A stretch of 64,000 bases of DNA, from the NCBI RefSeq assembly GCF_027596085.1, contig NC_072449.1, positions 20,290,334 to 20,354,333 on the forward strand, written 5' to 3'. The stretch is from Anoplopoma fimbria. Taxonomy: Eukaryota > Chordata > Actinopteri > Perciformes > Anoplopomatidae. The translations under genes were made by a program, and so were the position numbers. Positions 42,933 through 63,965 of the stretch are shown in pieces (position 1 is the first letter of the stretch; each line of letters opens with the position of its first letter). The notes below the pieces were generated by a model, which ran no database searches, had not been told where the DNA came from, and was given only the letters and a program-made list of their open reading frames with translations.

Positions 42933-43315
42933 GCACACAGAGCCTTATGCAGCCGGGTGTATCAGTGTCTGGATCAGGAGTGTCTACCTTTCATAAGGCA
43001 GACCCTCCTGTTTTGCTTTGGGACTGATTCAAACTCTCCAGACATCATTCAGGTTGAATCAGAATGGGGCGAGGTTATCAGGGGTCAGGTCAAAGGTCAC
43101 TGACCGGTTGCTCTGAAGTGAGCAGATCTAAAAGAAGGGGAGGGAAAAGGGGTCTATCAGTGCTGACCCTACTTCTGCTCTTCCTCCTGCTGCCACGTCT
43201 GATCCCCGTCACTCATCCCTCTCTGCCATTTTTATCGTGTGTCTACATCTCCTCTGCTTTTCCTTTACACTTCCACCATCGTTTCTTCTTTGTAGTGTTA
43301 AAGCTGGTTTATAGT

Positions 43316-43338
43316 ACACACAGACACACAGACACACA

Positions 43339-43416
<78 letters not shown>
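43316..43416. repeat. (CA)n microsatellite
   Basis: A CA run with ACAG interruptions at its start. Confidence 0.95.
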
Positions 43417-43423
<7 letters not shown>

Positions 43424-43781
43424 CTGAATGTCTACTGTAATATTCTTAGTTAGCTTTCCCTTTCGCATCTATGTCACCTACGTTTGTGCTACAAACAGAT
43501 CCAGTACTTAAAAAGAGCTGGCGTAGATTATAACATTCCATTTCAAAATTCAATACCATACTTTAGTTTGGGTGAATAACTCAACAGTAATAAAATATTA
43601 ACACTGGGTCAAAACAGCCCCTTGTGTTGGCTGGTTTTCTAAATAGTAAATGGGTGCATTTATCAAAGATTTTTCTTTACAGTTTAGTCTCTCATTCACA
43701 GACTCTCACACCAATGACAGCAAGCTTCCCTGGAAGGTGCTAGGTAAAATAACCCAATGAATGCGTTGGTGCTATATCGGC

Positions 43782-44400
43782 CCAGTTATTTTCATTAACA
43801 ATTCATCTGCTGATTATTTTCTTTTCTAACCAAAGATATTTAGTTTACTATCATATAAGACACAGAAAAAGCAGCAAATCCTCACAACTGAGAAGCTGGA
43901 AGTTTGAAGTGTTTGGTATCGTTTCAGTTGTGTGATAAAATAAAAAAAATCAATAATTTACTTGTTCTATTTTCTCAAATCTGAGAATTTGCTGTTTTCT
44001 CATTTTAATGCTGCTTTTTGTCTCCTTTTAAAGGGAATATCTTGGGTTTTGGGACTGTTGATTTAAAGATATCCACATCGGCACTAAGAACTTGGGATGG
44101 ACCTTTTTGAATTTCTTTTGACATTTCTTAAAGGAACAAAAAATAATTACCACAACAAGGTCTGCAGCTAACGATCATTTTTATTAGCGATTAATCCAGA
44201 GCAGAAACAATTTTAAATGACTTGGTTTTTCTAATCAATAGTCCAACATTTTTAAATAATCAATTTGAATCATCAAAAAAACAAAATCCTGACCTGTGAG
44301 GTTCTACAACCAGAATCATTTATTTTAAATTACTTAAACTATTAATTGATTACCAAAAGGATCTTTCTGACAAAGGAACAATTGATTAATGGACAAATCA
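43782..44400. repeat. AT-rich dispersed fish repeat (longest copy or tandem fragments)
   Basis: It includes TTTACTATCATATAAGACAC, AAGCAGCAAATCCTCACA, GAGAAGCTGGAA and TTAGCGATTAATCC, wording I recognise from a common percomorph repeat with GATTAATC ends. Confidence 0.5.
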
Positions 44401-45510
44401 CTTAATTCCTTTATACATGCATATACAAAGGGTTGTTTTGCTGTGGTTGTCTGTCCCGCCTGTGACAAACATGACGTATCTTATCTCCCTGAATGTCGTC
44501 AATCCACATCTAGCTGCTGCAATATTTACATCTCTTATAAGAGCACATGATTAATGGATTCACATAGCGTTGAAGACGTTGTGTACGTACAGAGCTGTAC
44601 GGTACTGAGTGTGCTGCTAGCTGTGTGCTGTGCTGTGGAGCAGGCTAATCTTAGAAAACATGGCAGGGCCCAAACTCCCCGGGGGTGGGAGCACAACATC
44701 ACCAATCATCCTCATCGGCCAATCACAGAGGGCGGGCTGCTGGCATGAAACTGCTTTCAGCAACGTGCGTGCGTTTGGATATAAGAGTCTGTTAAACTAC
44801 ATATACAGTGTTTATCTGTCAGTGAGTGCATGGAGGTATGTGTACACACAGCTTTAAAAACACAAATCCTTGTACATCCGTTACGCTTGGCTGCAGGATC
44901 ATTTCCTCAGTAGCTTTATACCCACAACACCACGGTATTAATCAGGCGTATGTCATTCTTTGCTCCTCACAGATCAGTCCTGTGAGGGCCCCGCAAAGTA
45001 CATGAAGTGGACGTATCTTGTACGATGTATTTTGCAGGCTGCAGTTGATAGCTGAGCTCCCTGCACAGTAATGTTACTTTTCCTCTCCTCCACAGTCAGT
45101 TTACTGTTACAGGCAGAAATCCCAACCATCTGACAGAGATATCAGCCCTGCTCCCCTGGGTGCACAAGCAGCAGCAGGAGGAGGAGGAGGAGGAGGAGGA
45201 GGAGGGGGCACAGTAGTGGTAGATTCTTACAATAGATAAGGAAGAGATACCGGTCGGGGGGGGTCGGGGGGGGCCCTGAATGATGCAGGGAAACATTTTT
45301 AGATTCCCCTCGACTCCCCTCATTTTTTTTTTCTGTTCTTCAGGTCCATCAATGGAGCTAATAAAGTGCAAGAGGAGTCGTGGGGATGTGAGAGTCCACA
45401 TGGTGCCTCCGCTCCCCCTGCCCCTGCAGTGTGTCTCCCCTTGTCTCCTCCACCTCCGCACAATCACTGATTGTTTTAGCAGCTGGCCTGTGGAGAGAAA
45501 AATGCCTGCC

Positions 45511-46475
45511 TCCAGTGGGGGAAAGATATTCAGATCCTTAACTTAAGTAAAAGTACGAAAACGACAATGTAAAAATGTTATAACTAAAAGTCCATCAACC
45601 AAAATCCCACTTAGGTGAATGTACAGAAGTATCGAGGATGACATGCACGCACTTAAGGAAGCTATAGTTTATATTTCTATTATAACAATGTATCAAATGA
45701 CAATGTGAAAGGGGATGCTCGAAGTGATGAATGTAAAGAGAATTATCACCTGAATCTACAGCTCCACTCTACTTTACAGAACAGAAGAGGAGCATTTAGC
45801 AGCAAGAGCCAAATCCCCCTCGGACCAAAAACAGAGCGAAAAACAGAGTAAATATAGGAATCGATTGATCAGGTGGACAGAAACAACGTCAAACAAATGT
45901 TAATGTTGCTTCGGAACTGCTGGGTGTGTAAATACGCAGCTGTCTGTTAATAATTCAATGTGTAAACTTGAGGAATAACCCAACACTAGACTGAAAAGCA
46001 GATCTTTGCTGCCTCCTCTGGTTGAGAGTTTCCCAGCATCACTGGTAGAACTAAGTGTGGTCAGATTTTTAAGATCTGTTGAAAGAAAATTGTTATTGCA
46101 AGTAGTATAAAAAGTAAAAGTACTCTTGTGCAGTAAAATGTCCGCTGTGACTGATTATAGATTACATTATTTAATTGTAATATTGATGCATACATGTGTA
46201 TGCAGCACATTACTGCAGTAACTGCTTGACTCTCCTTATATCGAGCTAGTATCAGTCCAGTGGTTCTCAACCAGGCTCCTCCAAAGGTGCACAATATGAA
46301 TCTGTTCAGTTTGACATTTTTTGACTTTTCTTTCATCTTTGCATTTTTTTTAAATAATATATTAGGTAATTTAACTTCATTCTGGAGTCTAAAAGTAATT
46401 TAAAAACTCTTAGACATCAAGCAATGAGTACCTTAAAATTGTATTTAAGTACAATTTCCACGCTGCCCACCTCTT
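45511..46475. repeat. Dispersed fish repeat, AAGTAAAAGTAC-type family, broken copy
   Basis: It starts GATATTCAGATCCTTAACTT then AAGTAAAAGTAC, continues with AAAGTAAAAGTACTCTTGTG at about 46110 and ends TTTAAGTACAATTTCCA. A solitary hAT-type end CAGTGGTTCTCAACC sits inside it at 46258-46272. Confidence 0.45.
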
Positions 46476-46619
46476 TGGCTTCAACCAATCATTTGTTACT
46501 CCTGTGTGCTTTGCAGTATGTAGTCTGCTCCAGTCTGCTGAGCCTCAGAAAATCTCAATGCCGTCCACTTCCTCCAGTGTCTCATGGTTTAAGTTTCATG
46601 CTGACGCTGTGAGTGAACG

Positions 46620-46736
<117 letters not shown>

Positions 46737-47854
46737 ATGGGCGCGGCGTACAGTCAGTATCCCTGAGAGAGACCTCATCTTTGCGGAAGGACAGGAGTTT
46801 TGAGAAACGCACCTCACTGTGTGTTGTTGTTTTTCTGCTGAATGAGTGGAAAGTTGGCTCCAGTGCGGGTTTTTAAATAGCTGAATGGGTATTGACTTCC
46901 TCGCAGCAGTGCGCACACACAGAAACACAGAAACACACACACACACTCACAAGTGGAGCGAGATCATTATTACAACAATACTTTATATGGTTGGCAGTTT
47001 AGTTTACAAATCTGGTGTAACTTGAAGGAATGAATGGATGGATGTTTGGATGAATGAAGCAAGGGATTCATGTTAGGAAGTGGAAATTTATTTTAGTTTT
47101 ATCAACTCTGTTCCACTTTCTAATAACACTGTATAAAATGTTTCTAACTGCTAACTAACAACTAGTTAGTTAGTGGTATTTAAAACATTAACCTTGATTA
47201 GTTATAAGCCATTGTAAGAACAAGTTTTGGGTTGCCAGGTTGTGACAAATTGCTTTAGCTGGTGTTTCTTCTTTCTATTTTGTAATAAATCAGATATAAA
47301 TGTTAGTAATCAACTCTCTAACAGTTACCAGTTACCAGGCTCTGCAGCTCTTTTGATGATTTTAAAAGTTAAATATGTAAATGCTATGAAGTCTGTGTTA
47401 TTTAGATTTTAAATTTGATAAAACTTAATTGTCACTGCAAGCATTCTGCTGCTTATAAGATAAAAAATCTTGACTTTTCTTTGCTACCATTGTGGTAACA
47501 CTGTCCAACCAGTCATAGGGACTGTTTGTTACCACCGCAACAAACATTGCTATTAATGGTTTCTAACTGACTGCTTTAGTAAAAAAATACAATGAATACA
47601 GTTATTATGAACAGCTTATTTAGTTTTTGTAATGATCACGTCTTTCTTTTTATTTCTGTCTTAGAGTTTGTCTTCTGTTTGCGGATAAGATCACTGCCAC
47701 AAATTCAAACATCTAGTCTTGTTTTATTTGGTTCACGAGTCTCCGAAACCTGTCAAGATGTGTTTCTTTCAGCAGGCGACAAGTTAATAAAGCGCTCCCA
47801 TCTCGGGACCTTTGGCTTGGATTCAGCCCTGGTTACAGAACATAAGAGAAACAT

Positions 47855-47855
47855 C

Positions 47856-47901
<46 letters not shown>
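47855..47901. repeat. (AAC)n trinucleotide array
   Basis: About 15 AAC units. The apparent poly-Asn frame over it is spurious. Confidence 0.95.
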
Positions 47902-49975
47902 GAGTACTGTTGTGTCTCCAATCAAGACATCTTAGTTTTAAAACCCCGACCACCCACTTCTCCACAGTAGATGAAATAAGATGAAGCTAAACGACCACAG
48001 TATTGGCACTTCAGATTCCTCTGGGACATCCAAGTATTTCTTTTGCTATTATTTTCATTATTGTTCTCTAATCCAACCCTTTCCTTTCCTTTCTAGTGTC
48101 TGTATCAGTCAGAGCATTCTTTGAAATCAAGACACCGGTATACAAGGTGGTCTTTCAAAGAGCTGGAACTCCTGTGTTCTTCCCCTTATCATTATCATCT
48201 CTGATCTGGCATGCTGCTTCTTTCAGAACTGTGGGAGAAGGAGGGAATGAAGGAGCAAGATTGGCTTGTAGTTAAATGTGTGTGTAAGACTTAATTCAAG
48301 TGGAGAGTTTTGGTTTTTTTCGCTCATCATTCATGAGAAGATGACCCAAACGGATACGTTTTGAAAATGACAATAAAGCTGCCTCAGGAAAAAAAACAGG
48401 GACCTTTGCCGTATGCAAATATGTGCACGTATGTGTGATTTGATTATTGCAGAAAGCAAACATTTGAGTGCACATTTGAGCGTACATTGTGAACGAACTG
48501 CCAAGAGAAGCATCAGCAGCTCTGAGAAAAAGCTTTCACAGCTTGGGGAGCGTTTGCCATTCCCGTGCGTATGCCACCTAGCCTGCCCACTCAGACAACA
48601 TCCTTTTATCTGCGTGATTTACGGACAATAATAATCAAACCAACGTGTGTTTGATTGTGCAATGCCATTCACGGATACTGTATTAGTCACTGATGTGTTG
48701 AGGTGAAGAAAGAGAGGAGGAGCGGGGTGAAAACTGGCTTTGGATGTTGCTACTGACACAATGGTGGTAAAAACCAGAGAGAAGAGTGTTATCAGTGATG
48801 TGATGTGGTTTGGCAGCGCTGAGGACTGAGTCATCCGAACGCACACACACATGCAGGCTGTAGAGCAGAGGAATGTAAGCATGAGTGGACGAGAGATCTT
48901 AAAAAAACATTCATTATGTAGAAAAACAACAGTGATTGAGATGGATGGGACATAAAGAGATGCTGCTAGTTGCTGCTCTGACACAACTCACACAATCTGA
49001 GTGCTTGTCACGAACCTTTAACTGGTAACTGACTGAAACCAGAGTTTTCTGGATGGTTTCTCTTTGATCTCTTGTCACATTGAATCTGTTGATGAACTGT
49101 TTACCACCTCCAATGACATGTCAATCCTGTGTATAATCTTCAGCTGTCACAGATTCTGGATTCTTGTGCTTGTTGTCACCAGGGGCTGTAGCTACCACTG
49201 AGGACAATGAGGTCACGGACTCAGAGATTTTAGGAGAAGTCAAGGGTTTTAGAAATCAGGAAGGAGTTTATGGTCTCTATAGGCTGATTCCAGTGTTTTT
49301 TTTAATTTTGACAACTGTAAGGCCATTGTAGCAATGTGAGATTCATTTCTTTCTAGTGCTCAGAGCTGATGTCCACACGTATCTTCAATTTTGTGATTTT
49401 TAACTAGTGTTTCTTCTGTTTCTTTATGGGTTGAGAAAATATCCAAATCAGATGCATTGTATTATCTGAAAACTTAATTGTTGAGCAAACAAGCTTTTTT
49501 TTAGCTCAGTAATTGGAAATACATAGTTTTCAGAGGACCGAGCTAAATGATTAAAGAAAGATAATCAAGAAAATATTTTTGGGGTCACATTTTTCCTGGC
49601 TGCTTTACTGGTTATAACTTCCAAATATGCTAATTTAAACAATGTGATTTGATGTGTGAATATGGTAAATGTGAAAACTAAATAATTATGACAAAAATGT
49701 CACAGAAGATCTGCAAAAAAAGGACTTAGTTTTTAAATAATCAAGATGTAACTATTATAATGACAGACAGATTTAAGCTGGTTCAGCAGTCTGTTTCATT
49801 CACACATCTTTTATTCTTTGCACCATCACACATGTAGGCCGTTCCACAACTGTTTTGCGTGTGATCCAAAGCCAGGAGTTACACACATACACGCTGCACT
49901 CTTTTCCTCCACACTAACACTCTGCTCCTCTTCCTCCTCTGCAGCCTCTCCTCGGTGGGTTGGCATGGCCCAGTG

Positions 49976-58127
<8,152 letters not shown>

Positions 58128-59681
58128 ACGGCCCCGGGGCAGGGTTCAGTCATATAATGGAGGTGACACTCATCGCACTCTGCTGATGATTAAAAAAACG
58201 GTCCAAATCACTGGATCGGCCATTGTTTTGTTTGTTTGTCTTTCTTTCGAGGCAGTTTCCTGTTTCTCTGGTTTGAGAAGGGAGGTGAGATCATGGCGAG
58301 CAGTGTGTCCATGCTGATAAATCCATCAGGGTCTGCAGCTTCAAACGCAGTTGTTAAGAATGTGAGAGAGCAGAATAACAGAAGGCCACACAGTAAGAAA
58401 CGGACGTGTAGAAAATGCAACAGGGAAGATGAGTAGGCGGAAAAAAGCAAGAGGAAGTCGTCCAGTGGAGTCATATGGCTTTGATTCATCTCTTCTGACC
58501 ACTTCCTGTTCACCCTTACCCACAGTTCCCTGGGAGCAGAGCCTGTGTCACTACCCCGCTGAACTGATTGAGAGTTTTGAAATGACCCTGAAGAAACAGT
58601 CCCTCCCCTCAGAGATCCTTTTGAGCTCCCAAGAGCCTCCCATTAATGTTTGTAAAACTGCTTTGAGTCTGTTCCGGATATCCTCACTGTCCCCACAGGG
58701 TTTCCCTATAAAATCCTGCTCCGGGTCTCGGCTCTAACATAAGCACAGCAATCATGGGTATGTTAGTGTTAGCTCACGGATGTTTTTCTTAAAGGGTGTA
58801 CAGCCTAAAGGGTCTTAGTGCCTGACAATTACCTTGGACTCGAATGGATTGTTGCACATAGCGACACGGAGGATGGTGTTAACATCTTGCATAATCACAA
58901 AGGTCCATAAAGTGAATGCAGGTGATCACCTTACTGTCATTTTCTGCTTAAAACACACTAAACAATATCTTTGCGTACTGAAATGGTTTGGTTCTCACAG
59001 TTTTATTGGTGGTTGCAACACACACAGAGGGTAATATGTTGTGTTAGAGATCAGTTGAAAGTGTTGAAATTTAAGATGAACAACCCAAGTATGGTCTGTA
59101 TGAATATGGCAGGGTGGCTCCCATTTTGCTGTCATATCGGGCTATTTCTATGAGTGTGTGGTGGTGTAATAGAGTCCAAATATTTTTTAAATGATCGGTG
59201 TGCTACAGTAGTGTTCCTAAAATGTGGTTTTCGAAGTCCCTCCTTCTGGTGCTGGTTCTGTATTCAAGCTTATCATATCAATAACCTGTAGATTAGATAT
59301 GCTGTTACTATAGCTCACTTTGAAGTAATGCCTTGAAGATGTTAGTATACCAAATCCAGCATTAAGGCTACCGGAGGGACTGGGGACTTGTTTTTTAGAG
59401 AGGTGGCAGTGTTGTGTATGTTTGTGCGGCCTGGTGTGGACTGGAACGGTACAGGCAGTGAGTTAAAGGGAACTATATGGCCATGCTTGAATAAGAAGAT
59501 GTGACATTGCTGCTTTACTTTATGCTGACAGAGTACCGAGTTTAAGCTTTGTAAGGTAATAATTCAAAACAAAAATACATTTCAAACCACAAAATACTCA
59601 TGTTATTGTAAGAATTTACATCATGGTCCTAGACATTCATTATAACACAAAACAGCAGTCAAAATATCCTCTTAAAGTAAT

Positions 59682-60023
59682 AGTTGGACATTTTGTTTAA
59701 TACACCTATTCACTGCCTTGCCCAGAGTTAATTTTGAAAATTAGTACCACTCACATGTCTGTAATAACTATGAAGCTATACTGCTAGCAGAGGGTTACCT
59801 TATCTTAGCATAAAGACGCAAAACAGTAGCCGCGCTACAGTTCAGGAAGGTCGCTGAGTAAAGCTCAGGGTGGCAGCGTGCTCATTTGTGAGCTTTAGAG
59901 TTGCTAGTTGGCAGATTTAGTAACTATTGGACAGAGTTTTCTTTGTGCTAAGCTAAATTAGCAGGCTGCTAGCTTCACATTTACTGTACGTTCTCATAAG
60001 TGTTCTTCCCAAAATGTCCAACT
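59682..60023. mobile_element. Non-autonomous inverted-repeat (MITE-like) element
   Basis: The left end AGTTGGACATTTTG (59682-59695) is the exact reverse complement of CAAAATGTCCAACT (60010-60023). Inner arms also pair imperfectly (left GAAGCTATACTGCTAGCAG and CTTAGCATAAAG; right TTGTGCTAAG and GCTGCTAGCTTC). No transposase is inside. It resembles a repeat common in percomorphs. Confidence 0.6.
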
Positions 60024-60491
60024 TTTATTTTGAAGAAAAGCAGACATCTTTCAGCGACTATATTTAAACATATGCAACACTTTTGTTAAGTTGGAATAAA
60101 CATATCAAGAGTCAGCGTCTGTCTTTTCAAGCGTGGCCATCTAGCCATAAAGGTAAAATTTTCAGTGTCAGTCGAGGAGCGGACGGAGCAGTTCATGTGC
60201 CAATTTGAATCCTATTTTTGAAACATATTTATTCCTAAACCATAAATAAACTGTAAATGACATTTTTCCTATCGAGTCTTATTTATGTACAATTGATTGA
60301 TTCTTCTTGATGAAACAGCCTCAGTGGAACTTGTCTGTTGCAAGAGCCCATATCACAGATTGCTCATGCCTCCCTTTTATTTTCTTAACACTTCTTAAAG
60401 CTAAATTTTTCTGTTGTCTGACTGAGTTTTGAAGAGTCTGTGCAATTTTGTACAAAGTGATGTACTTGACATACTACTTTATATTTCTGTG

Positions 60492-60497
60492 AATAAA
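60492..60497 (+). terminator. Likely sh2b2 polyadenylation signal
   Basis: AATAAA about 2.4 kb after the stop, followed by TG-containing sequence. An alternative lies at 60245-60250. Confidence 0.45.
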
Positions 60498-60510
60498 ATG
60501 TGAACAAACT

Positions 60511-61861
60511 ATTGCACATCTCTGCAGTTATTTACTCATAAAAGTTAAAAAATAATCTGACTAAGAAGGCTATTTAATTTGGAAACTGCTCTGTAGAGAC
60601 AATTTTTCTCACTTCTATTTATTCATCTGTATTAAGAATAGAAGTGTGACGTCATGTGTTTTTGTTTTTTGTTTGTTTATATTAGATAAAACCGATGTTC
60701 CATTATTAGGTCCTTATGTGAACACACTTTGAGTCGTTATATGTTCAGAGTCAGTTCATATGTGTGTGACAGCTGGTAAACCTGGTCCAAAGGTCATAGT
60801 TTTACTTGTGTTGACCACTTATCAACCACATATCTTAACCCCAGACATTTAGATGTTTCAAATATGCGTCAGGGAAAAAAACAGACACACAGTCAACCAC
60901 AGCAGCAGCAGCAGCAGCTCTTTTCAGGCTGAGACCTACACAACATTTATTAATATCATTCCACACAGTTTGAACTCACTGAGCCCCTCAGGCCTCCAGC
61001 TGTAACCCAGAGATCATTTTAATCTATAGGTGCTCAGATGCCCTCTAGAGGTCACATCTTATAACATTGCAAAAAATAAAAGCATTTACTATGATTATTA
61101 ATAAATTAAAACAAATGAATCATAGTTTTATGATGTTTGCTTACAGTTTCCCTCACACAAAACTCAACATTTTGCATCGTGTATGTTCAGTACATACAAA
61201 TATAAACACTAACACCTGGTAGAATGCAGAGAAACGTGTATTACTTTCCTAATAATCTTGTAATTGCACACTTTAAAGTACTTTTCTACATAACAGTTCC
61301 TGTGTATAGTGAATCCAGAGGAATTGTGCATTTTTCAGCATGGCACATTTAGTTATTCCATCCTTGTGCAGTATTTAGATGAACAGAGCTAAGTTCGTTG
61401 TTTGGCTTCAGACTTGTCACTACTAATAGAGAGTGAATGTATAAGTGTTTACACATAACTTCACGACTGGTTGAGCAATTGTTGTTGATAGAAAATAGAA
61501 CTGAACCTGCAAATATGTTTACATCTGGTTTGTTAAACATCTGGGCAAGTATGCAATTTTACAAGATTGTAATTATGCCACTATGAAACAAACGTGATAA
61601 TAAATTAAATGATATAAATGCTATCACCCAGACATGGGGTGCTTTTGGGATTCTCGAAGGAGCTACATGCTCAAACCGTTGCAGGAATAAATAATTCTAC
61701 ATCCGGCTATGACGTTTTCAGATTACTGCTTTTGGTCAAGTACCACTTTCTAGGTAAGTGTATGTGTGAGATGTTTTTTTATGCTTTTCAGATCCTATTC
61801 ATAAAGAAAACAAATATTTTCAGTTGCTGTCTTGATAAAATCAGCTTGTGAGAAGACACAG
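60511..61861. other. Intergenic spacer between convergent sh2b2 and dnajc30
   Basis: AT-rich with no coding signal. It has a short (CAG)n run at 60897-60918. Confidence 0.55.
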
Positions 61862-61911
61862 TTTATTCATAACATTTTTAAAAGATGAGTCACCGTTATC
61901 CTGTGTTTATT
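61862..61911 (-). terminator. dnajc30: dnajc30 polyadenylation signals
   Basis: On the minus strand AATAAA occurs at 61911-61906 and 61867-61862, 167-216 nt past the dnajc30 stop. Confidence 0.45.
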
Positions 61912-62077
61912 TACTCCTGTAACTCACTAAAAAATAAAGCATCTTCAATTGTCCGAAACTGTGCAATACTTGCAAAACAGTCAGAGGTAGCACCCCCCCT
62001 CCATCTCCACCTCCACCCCCTGAGCGTTGTGACATGCAACCCCATAGTTTGCTGCACACCAGGTCGCTGCTTCTATT

Positions 62078-63220
62078 TCAGGACTGGCAGATATTGACAA
62101 AAAGTAAGCCTGCCACGGTCAGCAGCATCGCCACAGTCAACTCCACCATCTTCCCCTGCCTCCACTTCTTTAGAGCCTCCTGTTGCTCCTCCATGTGCTG
62201 CTTCCTGGCTTTCATGTATCTTTCCCTCTGCAGCTGATCGCCGTAGTGAGCCTGAAAGAAGGCGTCAAAATCAAACATGGTCTTCCCCCCGGCTTGGGAG
62301 AACCGCCTGGCTCTGAACTGATGCTGCTGCTGTGGGGAGCCTGTGGACCTGCTCATGGTCTCTTTGGAGGTCGGTCTCCCTCCACCTTGAAGGTCTGACC
62401 TGCTCAGAATACCTCGGTCATACTTCCTCCTCAGGCCGATGTTGCCCAGCACCGCGTAGGCCTCGCTGATCTCAGAGAAGCGCTCGGCGGCATCCTCGCT
62501 ACCCGGGTTCTTGTCAGGGTGGTAGACAAAGGACTGCTTGTAGTAGGCCGTCTTGATCTGGGACTGTGTGGCACCGGGGGACACTTTGAGGGTGTCGTAA
62601 TAGGACGTCCTGCTTCTGTTCAGCAGAGGAGCATGTTTCGAGCTGCTGTCACTCCTCCAGCTGTAGCATCTACTGGAGGCTTGCAGGGTGTCAGGATGTG
62701 GTTTCAGACGCCTCAGTCTCTCTGACCCCTGCTTTGCCAGAATGAAGATGACGGTGCAGAAAGCTCGCAGCTGCTGAGGAGACCTGAAGGTGTCAGGGTG
62801 GATGTAAACAGCTCCTCTGGTCCAGGGTGTCATCCGGCCAGGCAGCAGCTTCTCCTGGAGGAGAGGCTGCAGTCTTGCTGAGAGGTAAAGGGCTGTAGTG
62901 TGAGCTGCCAGGCGCTCTCTGATAAAACAGGAGGAATCCAGCTCCAAAGAAGAGGCACAAAGCAAAGTCCCATTTTCCCGTTGACTTTCACTTCTTCTCA
63001 GTCTGGAGAGTTTCTCTGCTTTGCGTGGTGTTGCTCTGCTTCTTGGCTGAACTTCACATTGATCGGGGGTCGATTCGTCTTTTAACCGACTGTTACTGAA
63101 AGTGCATTTAACCAGCAGAGATCCGGGACTTTCTCCGGTGCACACCGGTCGACCCTGGCTGTTTCTGAGGGCGGACAGCCGGTAAGCACCGGTGCCCAGC
63201 CGCTGACCTATCTCAGCCAT
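62078..63220 (-). CDS. dnajc30: dnajc30, mitochondrial J-domain protein
   Basis: DNAJC30 is a mitochondrial inner-membrane protein linked to ATP synthase and to complex I subunit turnover. This single-exon frame encodes 380 residues. The J domain (about 206-268) reads YYDTLKVSPGATQSQIKTAY with the Hsp70-activating HPD at 234-236 and LRRKYDRG after it. The conserved MFDFDAFFQAHYGDQLQRER block (315-334) and a C-terminal hydrophobic segment (about 359-376) match human DNAJC30, also intronless. The N-terminal part is about 130-150 residues longer than the human protein (226 residues) and is rich in Arg and Ser. A second in-frame ATG at 62833 would give 251 residues. The upper ATG has a fair context (GCAAAATGG) and lies just below the promoter. 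Confidence 0.93.
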   Translation of the reverse strand: MAEIGQRLGTGAYRLSALRNSQGRPVCTGESPGSLLVKCTFSNSRLKDESTPDQCEVQPRSRATPRKAEKLSRLRRSESQRENGTLLCASSLELDSSCFIRERLAAHTTALYLSARLQPLLQEKLLPGRMTPWTRGAVYIHPDTFRSPQQLRAFCTVIFILAKQGSERLRRLKPHPDTLQASSRCYSWRSDSSSKHAPLLNRSRTSYYDTLKVSPGATQSQIKTAYYKQSFVYHPDKNPGSEDAAERFSEISEAYAVLGNIGLRRKYDRGILSRSDLQGGGRPTSKETMSRSTGSPQQQHQFRARRFSQAGGKTMFDFDAFFQAHYGDQLQRERYMKARKQHMEEQQEALKKWRQGKMVELTVAMLLTVAGLLFVNICQS

Positions 63221-63277
63221 TTTGCCGACAACCGGTCGGTGAGGAGGCGGGACTAATGATGCGGCATCCGGCCAAGC

Positions 63278-63354
63278 TACGTCACTTCAATGAGGAGCCA
63301 ATAGGAGTCACTGCTTACATAAAGTAGTTATACAACCCGACCAATTGGACCAAT
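63278..63354 (-). promoter_or_regulatory. dnajc30: dnajc30 promoter elements
   Basis: Upstream of the minus-strand start are a GC-box-like GAGGCGGGAC (63244-63253), a CRE-like TACGTCAC (63278-63285) and CCAAT motifs at 63298-63302, 63341-63345 (overlapping ATTGG) and 63350-63354. No TATA box is seen. This fits a TATA-less housekeeping promoter. Confidence 0.5.
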
Positions 63355-63871
63355 CCGTTTACAGGATACGGAGAACCTAAGTAGATATATATTTCTTATA
63401 TAATAGACTTGTATGCAATGACAAACTTTTAAGCTATGCTTTTCCTGTAAAAAAAATAAATAGCAATATAACTATAGGCTTAGGTTTGATTCAAAGTGTA
63501 AGAGATATCAGGTAATAATGGCCATGAAACTGAAGGACACCCTTTTAAACACCTTCTCCTAAATTGATCTATTTCAAGCCTTCTTGGAAGCATAAATGTA
63601 ATGTAATGATTTACAATACAGCAGGCATAGCTAAATCTTTTTTATGGTCATGCAGAACTAAGAGGTTAAGTGAAACCCCATGACAGAGGACATTAGCATA
63701 AATATTGTGTAATTGAATGTATTTTATAGCATGTTTTTATATACTTGACATAGTGTTTCAGGCATGTAATAATTTATTTACTTTTCTTGAATTTGATGAA
63801 TAACTACTGCCTGAATTATATCCATTCGCAGATTGCAATATGCCTGCATGTCGTTTTTTTATTAGTTTTTT
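63355..63871. other. Intergenic, AT-rich
   Basis: No coding frame, repeat or RNA gene is recognised. Confidence 0.5.
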
Positions 63872-63965
63872 AAAATAAGATAAGATAAAATAAGATAATC
63901 CTTTATTAATCCCGTAGCGGGAACATTTACAGGATTACAGCAGCATAGGTTATAGTGCAAACAAG
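63872..63965. mobile_element. Retroelement-like tail fragment
   Basis: An (AATAAGATA)-type simple run leads into ATCCTTTATTAATCCCG and ACAGGATTACAGCAGCAT. I recognise this as the tail wording of a common fish non-LTR-type repeat; the family is not assigned. Confidence 0.45.

Larger units (their letters stand above)
58128..60510 (+). other. sh2b2 3' UTR region
   Basis: It follows the stop with no conserved frame. It contains an inverted-repeat element (59682-60023). AATAAA signals lie at 60245-60250 and 60492-60497. Confidence 0.5.

Noticed and set aside
46258..46272. Intact hAT transposon suggested by CAGTGGTTCTCAACC
   Set aside because: Only one such end was found, with no matching inverted end or transposase nearby.
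47592..47984. Apparent 130-residue protein with a poly-Asn tract
   Set aside because: The Asn tract is an (AAC)n array; the flanks resemble no family and there is no splice or start support.
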